A stretch of DNA of 64,000 nucleotides from Cohaesibacter gelatinilyticus (GCF_900215605.1 NZ_OBEL01000008.1:78654-142653), one strand, 5' to 3'; shown: positions 44,663 to 54,173, counted from the first letter of the stretch. A program made the numbers and translations. Notes: a model not told the origin generated them from the letters alone.

Positions 44663-46459
44663 CTAGCGCACTTTAACTTCGGCCAACTCTTCTCCTTCTT
44701 CACTCATCACGTGAGTTGAACAAGCAAGACATGGATCGAAGGAATGCAAGGTTCGCAGGATCTCGACCGGCTCTTCCGCACGCTCGACCTTGGTATTCAT
44801 GAGCGAGGCTTCAAAGGCACCGATATTGCCCTGATTATCGCGAGGCGAGCCATTCCAGGTGGTTGGCACAACGCATTGATAATTGTCGATCTTGGTGTCC
44901 TTGATCTTGATCCAGTGACCAAGCGCACCACGAGGGGCTTCAGTGAAGCCAACGCCCTTGATTTCAGAAGGCCAGGTGCTCGGATCGAAGTTATCGGTGT
45001 TTGCGGTTGCCGTATCGCCAGCCTTGATATTGGCGATCAGCTTATCAAGGAAATATTTCTGCTTGTGCGCAGCCCAGGATGCTTCCAGACCACGTGCAGC
45101 GGTCCGACCAAGAGTGGAGAAGAGAGCTGTGATCGGCACATCCAGATGACGCAGAACGCCATCAACCTGATCCTTGATCTCTTCATGGCCCTGCATATAG
45201 CCAATGACATAGCGCGCCAGTGGACCCACTTCCATGGCATGACCACGCCAGCGAGGAGCCTTGATCCAGCTATATTTCGCGCCTTCATCCAACTCGCGAA
45301 TATGGGTCTTGGTGCCAACGGTGTTCGGACCCAACTCATAGTTCGGCTCGGTCACACCATCCCAAGGATGCAGGCCTTTGCCTTCATCAGGATAATTGTA
45401 CCAGGAGTGCGGCACGAATTCCTGCACCTCATCCGGATTGCGCAGATCCACTTCGTGAACTTCTTCCAGCTTGCCATTGATGATGGCACCCCGTGGCATC
45501 ATCAGGTTGGCTGCGGAATAGTCATTGGCACGGTCGGGAATGTCACCATAAGACAACAATGCCTGACTGGAGAGACCGCCGCCATACATCCAGTCCTTGT
45601 AGAAGCCGGCAATGGCCAGAAGATCCGGAATATAGACATTGTCGATAAACTCGATGGTGCGATCCGTAATGGATTTCACCAGATTGAGGCGCTCCATATT
45701 GATCGGCGCACCAGCAGCCATCACGCCATCCATATTGATGGCACAAGGCACACCGCCCACCAGCCAGTTCGGATGCGTATCCTTACCGCCAAAGATCGTA
45801 CGAACGGTCATGATGTCTTTCTGGAAATCCAAAGCTTCCAGATAGTGAGCAACCGCCATCAAGTCCGCCTCTGGTGGCAGCTTGTAAGCAGGGTTGGTCC
45901 AATAACCGTTCTTGAACGGGCCCAATTGGCCGCTCTCGATGAATTTCTTCACGCGGGTCTGGATATCACGGAAATAGCCCGGAGAAGATTTGGCATGTTT
46001 GGAGATGCTCTGCTGCAGGGCAGAGGTCGCTTTCGGATCAGCCTTCAGCGCATTGACCGGGTTCACCCAATCCAGCGCATGCAGGTGATAAAAATGCACC
46101 AGATGATCATGCACCTGCAGGGACAACTGCATGATATTTCGGATGGAGTTGGCATTTTCCGGAATATCGATATTCAGCGCATCTTCCACGGCGCGAACAG
46201 AGGTCAAAGCATGCGTACCGGTGCAAACACCGCAAATACGCTGCACGAAGGCCCAGGCATCACGCGGGTCGCGACCTTTCAGGATCACTTCCAGACCACG
46301 CCACATGGTGCCGGTGGACACCGCATTGCGGATGATGTTGTTTTCGTCAACATTCACCTCACAGCGCATATGGCCTTCAATTCGGGTGACAGGATCCACG
46401 ACCACACGCTGGCCGCTGGTATCCAGATTAAATCCATTTGGGGTAACAGTGACGGACAT
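44663..46459 (-). CDS. hupL: Uptake [NiFe]-hydrogenase large subunit HupL
   Basis: Catalytic subunit that splits H2 at the periplasmic membrane face. L1 motif [14 protein letters not shown] and L2 motif DPCLACSTH hold the four cysteines for nickel. After the L2 histidine a 15-residue tail ([15 protein letters not shown]) remains for removal by HupD. Length 598. The start shares one base with the hupS stop. It is exported with HupS through the Tat signal of HupS. Confidence 0.98.
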   Translation of the reverse strand: MSVTVTPNGFNLDTSGQRVVVDPVTRIEGHMRCEVNVDENNIIRNAVSTGTMWRGLEVILKGRDPRDAWAFVQRICGVCTGTHALTSVRAVEDALNIDIPENANSIRNIMQLSLQVHDHLVHFYHLHALDWVNPVNALKADPKATSALQQSISKHAKSSPGYFRDIQTRVKKFIESGQLGPFKNGYWTNPAYKLPPEADLMAVAHYLEALDFQKDIMTVRTIFGGKDTHPNWLVGGVPCAINMDGVMAAGAPINMERLNLVKSITDRTIEFIDNVYIPDLLAIAGFYKDWMYGGGLSSQALLSYGDIPDRANDYSAANLMMPRGAIINGKLEEVHEVDLRNPDEVQEFVPHSWYNYPDEGKGLHPWDGVTEPNYELGPNTVGTKTHIRELDEGAKYSWIKAPRWRGHAMEVGPLARYVIGYMQGHEEIKDQVDGVLRHLDVPITALFSTLGRTAARGLEASWAAHKQKYFLDKLIANIKAGDTATANTDNFDPSTWPSEIKGVGFTEAPRGALGHWIKIKDTKIDNYQCVVPTTWNGSPRDNQGNIGAFEASLMNTKVERAEEPVEILRTLHSFDPCLACSTHVMSEEGEELAEVKVR

Positions 46460-47535
46460 TATTCTTCTTTCCCCTTCTGGGCGACATGTTTGACGATGGA
46501 GGCAGCGGCATGAACGGCAGCGGCACCCCCCACGACGGTGGCAGCGGTTTTGCCGATTTCGTCGGCATCGGCTTCGATGCCAAAGCCCTTCACCTTGGTC
46601 AGGCGATCATAGAAGGAGCCCTTGTCCCAGAAGCCATCTTCCGAGCAGCCAATGCAGGGGTGGCCGGCCTGAATCGGGAAGGAAAGACCACCATTCCAGC
46701 GGACAGTGGAACAGGCATTGTAGGTGGTCGGGCCCTTGCAGCCGACCTTGTAAAGGCAATAGCCCTTGCGTGCGCCTTCATCATCAAAACTCTCGACAAA
46801 CTGACCGGCATCGAAATGCGGGCGGCGATAGCATTTGTCATGAATACGCTGGGAATAGAACATTTTCGGACGACCCTGACGGTCCAGATCTGGCAGTTTT
46901 TCAAAAGTCAGGATATAGGTGATAACGGCTGTCATCACTTCCGAGATTGGCGGACAACCCGGAACCTTGATGATTGGCTTATCGGCAATGCCCGGCACCA
47001 TGTGGGTCGGCGTTGCGCGGGTCGGATTCGGACGCGCTGCCTGGACGCAACCCCATGACGCACAAGAGCCCCAGGAAACGATGGCCTTGGCATGATCGGC
47101 CGCGTGACGCAGCTGCTCAACGAATGGCTTGCCGCCGATAATGCAATACATGCCATCTTCATTCAGCGGAGCATTGCCTTCAACAGCCAGAATGTAGTTG
47201 CCATCATATTTCTGAATGGTCTCTTCAATGATGGCTTCAGCTTGCTCGCCCGCTGCAGCCATGATGGTGTCATCATAATCGAGCGAGATCATGGACAAGA
47301 TCACGTCTTTGGCAAGCGGATGGGCAGAGCGAATGAAACTTTCAGAACAGCAGGTGCATTCCAGACCATGCAGCCAAAGCACCGGAATGCGCGGCTTGGT
47401 TTCCATGGCATGCGCAATCTGCGGCGCAAAACTCGGCCCAAGGCCAAGAGCTGCTGCCGCAAGGCTGCAATATTTCAAGAAGCTGCGCCGGGTAATGCCC
47501 TGACGTCGCATCACATCGTAAAATGTTTCCTGCAT
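46459..47535 (-). CDS. hupS: Uptake [NiFe]-hydrogenase small subunit HupS, O2-tolerant type
   Basis: Electron-transfer subunit, 358 residues. A Tat signal ([18 protein letters not shown], cleavage after AHA at residue 43) exports the enzyme. With mature numbering from residue 44, cysteines fall at 17, 19, 20 ([10 protein letters not shown]), 115 and 120 ([10 protein letters not shown]). The extra Cys19 and Cys120 are those that form the [4Fe-3S] proximal cluster of O2-tolerant membrane hydrogenases. A C-terminal hydrophobic helix (about 328-348) anchors it. ATG 47535 is chosen for the signal peptide; an in-frame upstream start at 47592 adds 19 atypical residues. Confidence 0.97.
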   Translation of the reverse strand: MQETFYDVMRRQGITRRSFLKYCSLAAAALGLGPSFAPQIAHAMETKPRIPVLWLHGLECTCCSESFIRSAHPLAKDVILSMISLDYDDTIMAAAGEQAEAIIEETIQKYDGNYILAVEGNAPLNEDGMYCIIGGKPFVEQLRHAADHAKAIVSWGSCASWGCVQAARPNPTRATPTHMVPGIADKPIIKVPGCPPISEVMTAVITYILTFEKLPDLDRQGRPKMFYSQRIHDKCYRRPHFDAGQFVESFDDEGARKGYCLYKVGCKGPTTYNACSTVRWNGGLSFPIQAGHPCIGCSEDGFWDKGSFYDRLTKVKGFGIEADADEIGKTAATVVGGAAAVHAAASIVKHVAQKGKEE

Positions 47536-47638
47536 TGACTGTCCTCTGGTCTGGTTCGCATTCCTGCGCGTCTCAAACGCGCATGGATGCAAACGGTCCT
47601 GTCATGGCTTATCGCGGCCATGTGCTGAGAGGTTCAAA

Positions 47639-47653
47639 GCAAAGAGTGTGCCA
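47639..47653 (-). promoter_or_regulatory. Sigma-54 (-24/-12) promoter of hupSLC
   Basis: On the minus strand TGGCACACTCTTTGC matches the sigma-54 consensus TGGCAC-N5-TTGC at every defined position. It lies 104 bases upstream of the hupS start, with a predicted start near 47628. The cluster's own activator HupR has the matching GAFTGA loop. Confidence 0.9.
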
Positions 47654-47665
47654 GAGTTAAAAGAA

Positions 47666-47681
47666 TCATTGATTCCAATGA
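47666..47681. promoter_or_regulatory. Dyad just upstream of the hupS sigma-54 promoter
   Basis: TCATTG-ATTC-CAATGA is a perfect 6-bp inverted repeat 13 bases upstream of the -24 element. It includes TTG-N4-CAA, close to the TTG-N5-CAA shape described for HupR sites in Rhodobacter. It could be a HupR half-site or part of a bend region. Confidence 0.4.
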
Positions 47682-47749
47682 GATGAGAGAAAGGGACGAA
47701 AATCATCCCACGAAAAGAGGTCACGACGCTTACAGCCAGCCTCGGTTAA

Positions 47750-47768
47750 GTGAAAAGTTACTTTCCAC
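47750..47768. promoter_or_regulatory. Candidate enhancer (HupR upstream activator site)
   Basis: GTGAAAAGT-T-ACTTTCCAC is a 19-bp dyad with 8 of 9 arm pairs. Its centre is about 131 bases upstream of the predicted hupS start, the normal enhancer distance for NtrC-family activators. Confidence 0.5.
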
Positions 47769-47853
47769 CTGAGAGGTCAGTTTCCAACCACCCATCAGAG
47801 TGGTGAATCCGAGTGCGATGATTGATTCAAAACTTTCATTGGACGTGAGATTC

Positions 47854-48129
47854 ATGGCTTGTGATACTGCCCCCACCATGATTGAGATTTGCCCCGACAT
47901 TCATCTGAAATGCATTGATCCAGCGCGAAACAAAAAGCGCTATTATAGCCTGTCGCTGCAAGCCAATCTGTTTGGCGAAATTTCGCTGATCCGTCATTGG
48001 GGCAGGCTTGGCAGCAAGCGCGGACAGAGCAAGACAGATTTCTATCCGGACGGACGAGAAGCGCAAACCGCCATGCAGGCTCTCATACGTCAAAAACAGC
48101 GCAAAGGATATCAGCCTCAGAGGCTTTAA
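47854..48129 (+). CDS. Small WGR-domain protein
   Basis: A single WGR domain (RHWGRLGSKRGQSKTDFYPDG), a fold found in PARPs and in many short bacterial proteins that is thought to bind nucleic acid. Function unknown. The start is uncertain: ATG 47854 (91 residues) is a compromise, with in-frame alternatives GTG 47800, ATG 47818 and ATG 47878; the longest would reach toward the hupS enhancer region. Divergent from hupS; its end faces the antiporter. Confidence 0.75.
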   Translation: MACDTAPTMIEICPDIHLKCIDPARNKKRYYSLSLQANLFGEISLIRHWGRLGSKRGQSKTDFYPDGREAQTAMQALIRQKQRKGYQPQRL

Positions 48130-48158
48130 CTCGTACTGGAGGAATGGATGAAGGCTGC

Positions 48159-49409
48159 TTACTTCTTCAAATCACGTCCCAATCCATCGCTTTTCTCAAT
48201 ACTGGCCCCATCATTGGCATCGCGTCCAATAAGCTTGGCCAGCGGTGTTGCGGTCAGGCCATGAAGCAGGATCGACAGACCGACAGTCAAGGACACACAA
48301 GCCAACAGCTCCTCTTCCCCGGGGAAATCAAACTGCTCCATCATCAACAGCGTGAAAAGGATTGATGCCAGCCCACGAGGCCCGAACCAGCCCAGAAACA
48401 GTTTTTCTTTTGTCGATAATCCACTTCGTGTGAGGACGAGGAAGGTCGGCACCACGCGAACAAGGGTCAGAAACAGAAAGGCCACCATGAAAGTGGTCAT
48501 GCTGACATGCGCCAGGCCGTTGGGCAACAGAAATGCCCCAAAGACAAGGAAAGCTGCCATGGACAGCAACTGCCCTGCCCCTTCCATGAACTCACTGATG
48601 AAATGGATATTGTGGCGATAGGAATTGCCAAACACCATTCCCGAGACAAAAGCAGCGACAAAGCCATTACCATGAATGGACACCGCGAACAGATAGGCCG
48701 CAAAGGCGGTCACCAGAAAAACAATCGCTCCTGATGCTTCCTGCATCCAATCACGATTTTGCACCCAGTCCATGGCCTTGGCCGCAGACCAGCCAACTGC
48801 CACCCCAGCAAACAGACCCAAGAAAATATCGCTCAAAGCTTCCATCGCCAAACTATCGGCATGGGCCTCTCCCAACGACATGGAGGCAAGCATTGCCCCG
48901 GTCAGCACAAAAGGAAGCACCAAACCGTCATTCAGTCCACTTTCCACATTGATCGTCTGACCCAATCGGTCGGGCACGTCTGGGCTGGTTACCACAGATT
49001 GGGCAATTGCGGCATCGGTAGGCGTGAGAACTGCTGCTGCCAGCAATGCAACCGCGAAAGTTGCCTCAGGATTCAGCCAAAGCACAATTGTTGTTCCAAG
49101 CGCGATTGTCAGCGGCACACCAATCACAAGCATGCGCGCTGGATATTGCCAGTTCATGATCAATTTTCGAAACCGCACACGGCTGGCGTCAGAAAACAAC
49201 ACCAGAATGAGGGTGACTTCGGCCAGACTTTTGGTTCCTTCAAGGATAATGTCTTCAGACAAGACCGTATGAAGCGGATCGGACAGCGCAAATCCCAGAC
49301 CTGTGAAGATCATGGGAAGGGTCAAAGGGCTGCGCGTGATCAATTTGCTGAATAGAGAATAGGCAGCAAAGACTGATAGAATGATCAGGAAAATCCAGGT
49401 CATTGTCAT
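48159..49409 (-). CDS. Na+(K+)/H+ antiporter, CPA1 (NhaP-like)
   Basis: A 416-residue inner-membrane antiporter with about twelve hydrophobic segments. It carries the ion-site motifs LLAAAVLTPTDAAIAQSVV (TD region) and NVESGLNDGLVLPFVL (the paired Asn/Asp of CPA1), then GWFGPRGLASILFTLL. It exchanges monovalent cations for protons. The start could be ATG 49409, overlapping the msrA stop by one base, or ATG 49403. A role in salt/pH homeostasis is a family inference. Confidence 0.92.
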   Translation of the reverse strand: MTMTWIFLIILSVFAAYSLFSKLITRSPLTLPMIFTGLGFALSDPLHTVLSEDIILEGTKSLAEVTLILVLFSDASRVRFRKLIMNWQYPARMLVIGVPLTIALGTTIVLWLNPEATFAVALLAAAVLTPTDAAIAQSVVTSPDVPDRLGQTINVESGLNDGLVLPFVLTGAMLASMSLGEAHADSLAMEALSDIFLGLFAGVAVGWSAAKAMDWVQNRDWMQEASGAIVFLVTAFAAYLFAVSIHGNGFVAAFVSGMVFGNSYRHNIHFISEFMEGAGQLLSMAAFLVFGAFLLPNGLAHVSMTTFMVAFLFLTLVRVVPTFLVLTRSGLSTKEKLFLGWFGPRGLASILFTLLMMEQFDFPGEEELLACVSLTVGLSILLHGLTATPLAKLIGRDANDGASIEKSDGLGRDLKK

Positions 49410-49921
49410 TATCGGTCATGCTCCCCTTGCAGGAGTTGTTTATATTGTGTCCGAAGCTTGGCCAGTTTGGGCTCGATATAGGCTTGGCAAAAGGGTTTTT
49501 CGGGCTTTGATTGATAATAATTGTGAAAGCGCTCATCAGACGATTTGAAGCCTCGATGCATCAAGACTTGCGTGATAAAGTCAGTCTGCGCCTCACTGCC
49601 AATGTCCGCAATGATCCTTTCGCAGTCCATTTGCTGATCCGTATCAAAGACATAGGCAGCGCTACGATATTTGCCCCGCATCTTATGTTCGGATATACTG
49701 GCATGGGTGGCCAGATGCACGCTGATGAGATCCCGCAGTGATATCAGTTCAGGATCAAACTCCACTTCCACGGCTTCGGACCAGCTATCAAAAGGTGCAT
49801 CAGATCTGATGAAGCCCTGACGTACGGCGCGCACACCGACCAACGGCTGGAAAACCGCTTCTGTACACCAATGACATCCGCCACCAAAGCCCACCAAAAC
49901 CACCCGACACTCCTCAATCAA
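49409..49921 (-). CDS. msrA: Peptide-methionine (S)-S-oxide reductase MsrA
   Basis: Repairs methionine S-sulfoxide. The catalytic motif is GFGGGCHWCTEAVF, where the usual GCFWC has histidine in place of phenylalanine; the catalytic cysteine and glutamate are kept. Also present are VEVEFDPELISLRDLI and HASISEHKMRGKYRSAAY, with Ser-Glu where most family members have Asn-Arg-Gln. The 170 residues are near the usual size, but the substitutions place it in a divergent MsrA branch. Near msrB (50001-50444). Confidence 0.88.
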   Translation of the reverse strand: MIEECRVVLVGFGGGCHWCTEAVFQPLVGVRAVRQGFIRSDAPFDSWSEAVEVEFDPELISLRDLISVHLATHASISEHKMRGKYRSAAYVFDTDQQMDCERIIADIGSEAQTDFITQVLMHRGFKSSDERFHNYYQSKPEKPFCQAYIEPKLAKLRTQYKQLLQGEHDR

Positions 49922-49932
49922 CCATCAACTAG

Positions 49933-49978
49933 AGCATATTCTTGTCCGAAAACCGCACACACTTTTCGGGAATATGCT
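49933..49978. repeat. Palindromic element, second copy of the CCGAAAA family
   Basis: AGCATATTC (49933-49941) and GAATATGCT (49970-49978) form the outer stem; CCGAAAA (49946-49952) and TTTTCGG (49963-49969) form the inner stem with a TTGT bulge. It resembles the element at 10941-10971. It lies between msrA and msrB and may act as an mRNA stem-loop. Confidence 0.7.
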
Positions 49979-50000
49979 GTAAAACAGCTCGTTCAGTCCC

Positions 50001-50444
50001 TTATTCCGCTTCCACCTGATCGAGATAGTCCCCATAGCCTTCTGCTTCCATCTGATCTTTTGGCACGAAACGAAGGCTTGCCGAGTTGATGCAATAGCGC
50101 AGTCCACCTTGATCTTGCGGGCCGTCGGGGAAGACATGACCAAGATGGCTATCGCCATGCTTTGAGCGCACTTCGACCCGCTGCATGCCAAACGAGGCGT
50201 CTCGATGTTCGGTTACCATGACCTTGTCGATTGGTTTTGAGAAAGCAGGCCAACCACAACCTGAATTGAATTTGGCGGAGGACGCGAACAGGGGTTCCCC
50301 GGAGACTATATCGACATAGATACCCGGCTCAAAATGCTTATCATATTCACCAGTGAAGGCGCGTTCTGTCCCGTTTTGCTGGGTGACATGATATTGTTCC
50401 GGGGTCAGGCCAGCGAGAGCTTCCTGCGTTTTTTTGTATTCCAT
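50001..50444 (-). CDS. msrB: Peptide-methionine (R)-S-oxide reductase MsrB
   Basis: Reduces methionine R-sulfoxide. Conserved parts are [25 protein letters not shown] and the catalytic [11 protein letters not shown]. The two CxxC pairs that bind structural zinc in many MsrBs are absent: the segment reads [13 protein letters not shown] where a CxxC is usual, so this is the zinc-free form. Length 147. Complements MsrA in repair of oxidised protein methionine. Confidence 0.94.
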   Translation of the reverse strand: MEYKKTQEALAGLTPEQYHVTQQNGTERAFTGEYDKHFEPGIYVDIVSGEPLFASSAKFNSGCGWPAFSKPIDKVMVTEHRDASFGMQRVEVRSKHGDSHLGHVFPDGPQDQGGLRYCINSASLRFVPKDQMEAEGYGDYLDQVEAE

Positions 50445-50532
50445 CCTTGCCTCCGTTTATTCTCTGTTGCCTGCAGGATAATACGATTGAAATCATTTGT
50501 GAATTTCATCACGCATTGTTGACCGTTGGTGA

Positions 50533-51570
50533 TCAGCCCAAACCATCCGAAACATGCGCTGGAACGATGATGTGAATCTCGGATCCGGTGGGCGATGGGC
50601 TGATTTCCGGGCAAAGATTATGAGCACGAAGCAAATGATGAAAGGCAGCGGCCATGTCGTCTTGAAGGCGGTCATGCAGCACATATTGGATTTTTTCCCG
50701 TGTCAGCAAGCTGTGATTGCTCTTGTCCAGATCATGCGCCACAAAACAAACAGGATGAATATCAAACTGATCCAGACATTCAATGATGGCCCGGTTGCCG
50801 CCACCAATGGAATAGACCGCGACGATGTCCGGTTGATCGGGAAGCATCGCACGAAGTTGCTCGATGGTAGATTGATGCAAGCCTGCCGCACCGCTCATAT
50901 CCAATAGATCCAGCTCGGGTCGCAAGCTCTTGATAGCAGCAGTAAAGCCTCTCGCCCTTTCTTCTTCACCGACAAACTCCTCATGGGAGCGGGTCAGCAA
51001 GACGCTACCCTTTGATGCTTCCTTGGGCAGTGATTGAGAAATCAGATAGGCCGCAATCTTCCCGGCCTTTTCATTGTCCATACCAAGATAAGCCAGACGC
51101 TTGGATTGCGGTATATCGGTAAAAAGCGTCAGAATGGGAATTTTCTTCGCAGCCAACTCGGCAATGGCTTCATGAATGGCAGGACGATCGCGCACCTTCA
51201 AGCAAACACCATGACTGCCGCGCTGAATGATGCGCTCCAGATGAGCCAGACATTGCTCATCGCTCATCTGTTCCTGAAACAGAAAACGCGGACGGATCAC
51301 GGCGGTGCGCGTGGTCTGGATCTCTCGCTCTACGGCTTGGCGGATCTCGGAACTGAAACGCTTTGGAGCTTCGACAAGAAAATCAAAGAAGAGCCGACGA
51401 CCGCGGGCGGACAATTGCTGCTCCTGCCCTTCCAGCTCGTTGAGCGCATCCATCACCCGGCGGCGGGTTTGTGGGCTGACATTCTGGCGACCATGCAACA
51501 CCCGATCCACGGTGGCGACGCTGGTACCCGATTGAAGGGCAATTTCTTTGACAGGGAAACGATGGGTCAT
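50533..51570 (-). CDS. LacI-family transcriptional regulator
   Basis: A 345-residue LacI/GalR regulator: helix-turn-helix VKEIALQSGTSVATVDRVLHGRQNVSPQTRRRV, then a sugar-binding-type effector domain (LTLFTDIPQSKRLAYLGMDNEKAGKIAAYL, VYSIGGGNRAIIECLDQFD). The sensor half resembles ribose/xylose-type binding proteins. It is divergent from the PhyH-family gene across 93 bases, so it may regulate it. ATCG-CGT-CGAT (51591-51601) in the gap is a weak operator candidate. Confidence 0.9.
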   Translation of the reverse strand: MTHRFPVKEIALQSGTSVATVDRVLHGRQNVSPQTRRRVMDALNELEGQEQQLSARGRRLFFDFLVEAPKRFSSEIRQAVEREIQTTRTAVIRPRFLFQEQMSDEQCLAHLERIIQRGSHGVCLKVRDRPAIHEAIAELAAKKIPILTLFTDIPQSKRLAYLGMDNEKAGKIAAYLISQSLPKEASKGSVLLTRSHEEFVGEEERARGFTAAIKSLRPELDLLDMSGAAGLHQSTIEQLRAMLPDQPDIVAVYSIGGGNRAIIECLDQFDIHPVCFVAHDLDKSNHSLLTREKIQYVLHDRLQDDMAAAFHHLLRAHNLCPEISPSPTGSEIHIIVPAHVSDGLG

Positions 51571-51663
51571 TGATGGATTATTGATGGAAAATCGCGTCGA
51601 TCACAAGACCTTTCTTCGCTAGGCTCTACGCAAAAGCACTAATCAGAAATCCGGGAGACCGAC

Positions 51664-52839
51664 ATGAGCATGCAAAGCAATCCACCATATTTCTTTGCCG
51701 ATGACTGCCAGCTTGATGATTTGAAAGCCCTGACAGAGCAAAGCCTTGAAGCTGATCAGGCCCCAACAGCCAGCGCAATCGAGAAGAATATTCCAATCTA
51801 TCAGGCGGATACCATCGCCCCCATTTTACAAGATCCGGCCAAGCGTCTCAGCCTGATGGCTGAATGGGCCAATATCTTGCGTTTCTCAGCAGGTGTTATC
51901 GTCGTCAAAGGCGCTGGAACGGATCTGAAAGCCATTGATCAAGCCACCAAAGCCTATGAGCAAATTATTGCGCAGGAAAAAGAGGAATCTGGCAGCAAGG
52001 CTGATCACTTCGCAGCTGCTGGCAGCAATGATCGCATCTGGAACAGCCTGCAAAAGCTCTGTCTGGCCGAACCCGATGTCTTTGCCCGCTATTTTGCCAA
52101 TCCTGCCATTCATTCGGTGTGCGAGGCATGGCTCGGCCCCAATTATCAAATGAGTGCACAAGTCAATCTGGTCCATCCGGGCGGCAGCGCACAGGAAGCC
52201 CATCGCGACTATCACCTCGGCTTCCAGACCGCCGAGATCAGCTCATATTATCCTGCCCATGTCCATGATCTATCACCAGTGCTGACCCTGCAGGGTGCGC
52301 TGGCGCATGTCGATATGCCGGTGGAGAGTGGTCCAACCAAATTGCTGCCCTTCTCGCAAGCCTATCGGGCTGGATATGCGGCATGGAGACGAGGCGATTT
52401 CCGGGCTTATTTTGAAGAAAAATATGTTCAACTGCCGCTCGAAAAGGGGGACGCCGTCTTCTTCAATCCCGCTCTATTGCACGCAGCGGGTGCCAATGGA
52501 AGCGCAGACATCCATCGTTTCGTGAACCTGTTCCAGGTCTCATCTGCCTTTGGCCGAGCCATGGAGAGCATTGATCGTCTGGCCATGAGCAAAGCGCTTT
52601 ATCCGGCCCTTCTGGATTTGAAAGCCAAGCAAACCTTGAGCGATGAACAGATCGTCGCCTCTGTTGCCTGCTGTGCGGAAGGCTATAGTTTCCCGACCAA
52701 CCTGGATCGCGATCCACCCATCGGCGGCCTTGCTCCCAAGACCCAGCAACAATTGATGCTGGAAGCTTTGGACGCTGGAATGCCTGTTGAACAGTTTGAA
52801 GCAGCTTTGGACGCTCAAGCCAATCGTCAATTGCCATAG
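51664..52839 (+). CDS. PhyH-family Fe(II)/2-oxoglutarate dioxygenase
   Basis: A 391-residue protein of the phytanoyl-CoA dioxygenase superfamily. The iron triad is visible as His-X-Asp in AQEAHRDYHLGF (about residues 178-189) and a distal histidine in FFNPALLHAAGANGS, with an arginine for 2-oxoglutarate shortly after (DIHRFVNLF). These enzymes hydroxylate small molecules or side chains; the substrate is unknown. Divergent from a LacI regulator. A 10-bp-arm hairpin overlaps the stop. Confidence 0.85.
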   Translation: MSMQSNPPYFFADDCQLDDLKALTEQSLEADQAPTASAIEKNIPIYQADTIAPILQDPAKRLSLMAEWANILRFSAGVIVVKGAGTDLKAIDQATKAYEQIIAQEKEESGSKADHFAAAGSNDRIWNSLQKLCLAEPDVFARYFANPAIHSVCEAWLGPNYQMSAQVNLVHPGGSAQEAHRDYHLGFQTAEISSYYPAHVHDLSPVLTLQGALAHVDMPVESGPTKLLPFSQAYRAGYAAWRRGDFRAYFEEKYVQLPLEKGDAVFFNPALLHAAGANGSADIHRFVNLFQVSSAFGRAMESIDRLAMSKALYPALLDLKAKQTLSDEQIVASVACCAEGYSFPTNLDRDPPIGGLAPKTQQQLMLEALDAGMPVEQFEAALDAQANRQLP

Positions 52840-52902
52840 GGCTCTTGGCAATTGAGGGGCTCTCGCCATAAATGATGGATTGTCTAGAATCTGTGGCGAG
52901 AG
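52827..52902. terminator. Two hairpins between convergent genes
   Basis: TCAATTGCCA (52827-52836) pairs with TGGCAATTGA (52846-52855), spanning the dioxygenase stop codon. CTCTCGCCA (52860-52868) pairs with TGGCGAGAG (52894-52902). Position between convergent genes suggests termination for both. Confidence 0.6.
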
Positions 52903-52908
52903 AACCAA

Positions 52909-54084
52909 TCATGCGTTGCTCACATGCCGTCGTCCAATCAGCATCAATGCGCCCATCAGCACTACGATCACGGGCATGACGGCAATAGACAGAGCTGTCC
53001 AGCCTACACTTACTACCATTGCACCGGAACTGAGCGCGGCCAAGGAAGAGCAAAGTGCGATAAGTGTATCATTCACTCCTTGCACCAAAGGCTTTTCCTC
53101 CATTGTCACACTGGCCTGCAGGAGGTGCGAGCCACCGGTGAAGCCGAAATTCCACCCAAGCCCCAGTAAAATCAGCACGATATAAAAATCGCTCAGATCC
53201 AGACCGCTTGCCGCAACCGCTGCTGAGCCAAGCGAGATCAAAAGCCCCAGGCTGGCAATGCTCTTGGCACCAAACCGCTCGATCAGATGACCGGTAAAGA
53301 AGCCAGGGGCAAACATGGCAACCACATGCCAGCGAATGACATCTGCTGCCTGCCCTTCGCCAAAACCGCATCCCGTCATGGCCAGTGGGGTGGGCGTCAT
53401 CAAGAACACCATCACTGCATGAGACAAAGCCGCCACGCCGATAGCAAAGAGGATTTGTGGGCGACGGATGAGCGCTTTCCATGCGCCTTTTTGAGACTGA
53501 CCTGTTGATTGAGTACGCTGACGCAACTCTTTGCCAAGTCCCAGAACAGGCAGCAGACCAATCAACCCCAAGCCAGCAATCGCCCAATAGGCACCAGCAA
53601 AAGGGAAGGTCGGCAACAGATTTCGGGTATGGGTGAAAATTTCTGGCCCCAAAAGAGCAGCGACCAAGCCCGACGCCAAGGTGAAGGACATGGCCCGGGC
53701 GCGCTTTTTCTCCTCGACACTTTCCGCCGCAGCGAAACGGAAATAATTCACGCCGATCAAAGCTGCGCCGAGCAGCAAATGGCCAAGGCAAAGCAAGCCG
53801 AAATGGGAGACCTGCATGGCCAAAGCCCCCGATGCGCCTCCTGCCATGACAAGGCCAGCGCTGAGCAGAAAACCCGCCTGCCGTCCGAACCGACCCATGA
53901 AAATGGACAAGGGCGCGGCCACCAAAATTCCGGCCAGGGTCTGCACGGTTGGAGGAAGGGTCACCAAGAGCGAACCCGGTACCAATTCCGCACCTGCAAA
54001 GCCTCCCAGAATGATGAGCAGCGGCATGGCTGCTCCCAAAAGGATATTGGCCATCAGGATCAGGAGAAAATTGCGGGTGAACAT
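52909..54084 (-). CDS. MFS transporter
   Basis: A 391-residue major-facilitator protein with about twelve hydrophobic helices. The inter-helix motif GRFGRQAGFLLSAG (motif A-like) follows helix 2, and AAESVEEKKRARAMSF lies in the middle loop. It resembles small drug or metabolite efflux proteins. It is divergent from a GlxA/AraC-type regulator with a 111-base gap; such pairs often form an inducible export unit. Substrate unknown. Confidence 0.87.
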   Translation of the reverse strand: MFTRNFLLILMANILLGAAMPLLIILGGFAGAELVPGSLLVTLPPTVQTLAGILVAAPLSIFMGRFGRQAGFLLSAGLVMAGGASGALAMQVSHFGLLCLGHLLLGAALIGVNYFRFAAAESVEEKKRARAMSFTLASGLVAALLGPEIFTHTRNLLPTFPFAGAYWAIAGLGLIGLLPVLGLGKELRQRTQSTGQSQKGAWKALIRRPQILFAIGVAALSHAVMVFLMTPTPLAMTGCGFGEGQAADVIRWHVVAMFAPGFFTGHLIERFGAKSIASLGLLISLGSAAVAASGLDLSDFYIVLILLGLGWNFGFTGGSHLLQASVTMEEKPLVQGVNDTLIALCSSLAALSSGAMVVSVGWTALSIAVMPVIVVLMGALMLIGRRHVSNA

Positions 54085-54173
54085 TGCAAAGCCTTTACGT
54101 CTTTCTTTTGAGCGGGTTGGTCCCAGAGACTTTTAAGTCGGGCACTCAGGGTAAAAGACTTGGCTTTTGTCTA

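Noticed and set aside
44744..46513. 589-residue plus-strand open frame opposite hupL
   Set aside because: It is the antisense shadow of hupL: no known domain, histidine/arginine-rich composition, and hupL has every conserved hydrogenase motif in the other strand.
47536..47592. Longer hupS start at 47592
   Set aside because: It would put 19 residues before a normal Tat signal, and the residue numbering of the iron-sulfur cysteines fits the ATG at 47535.
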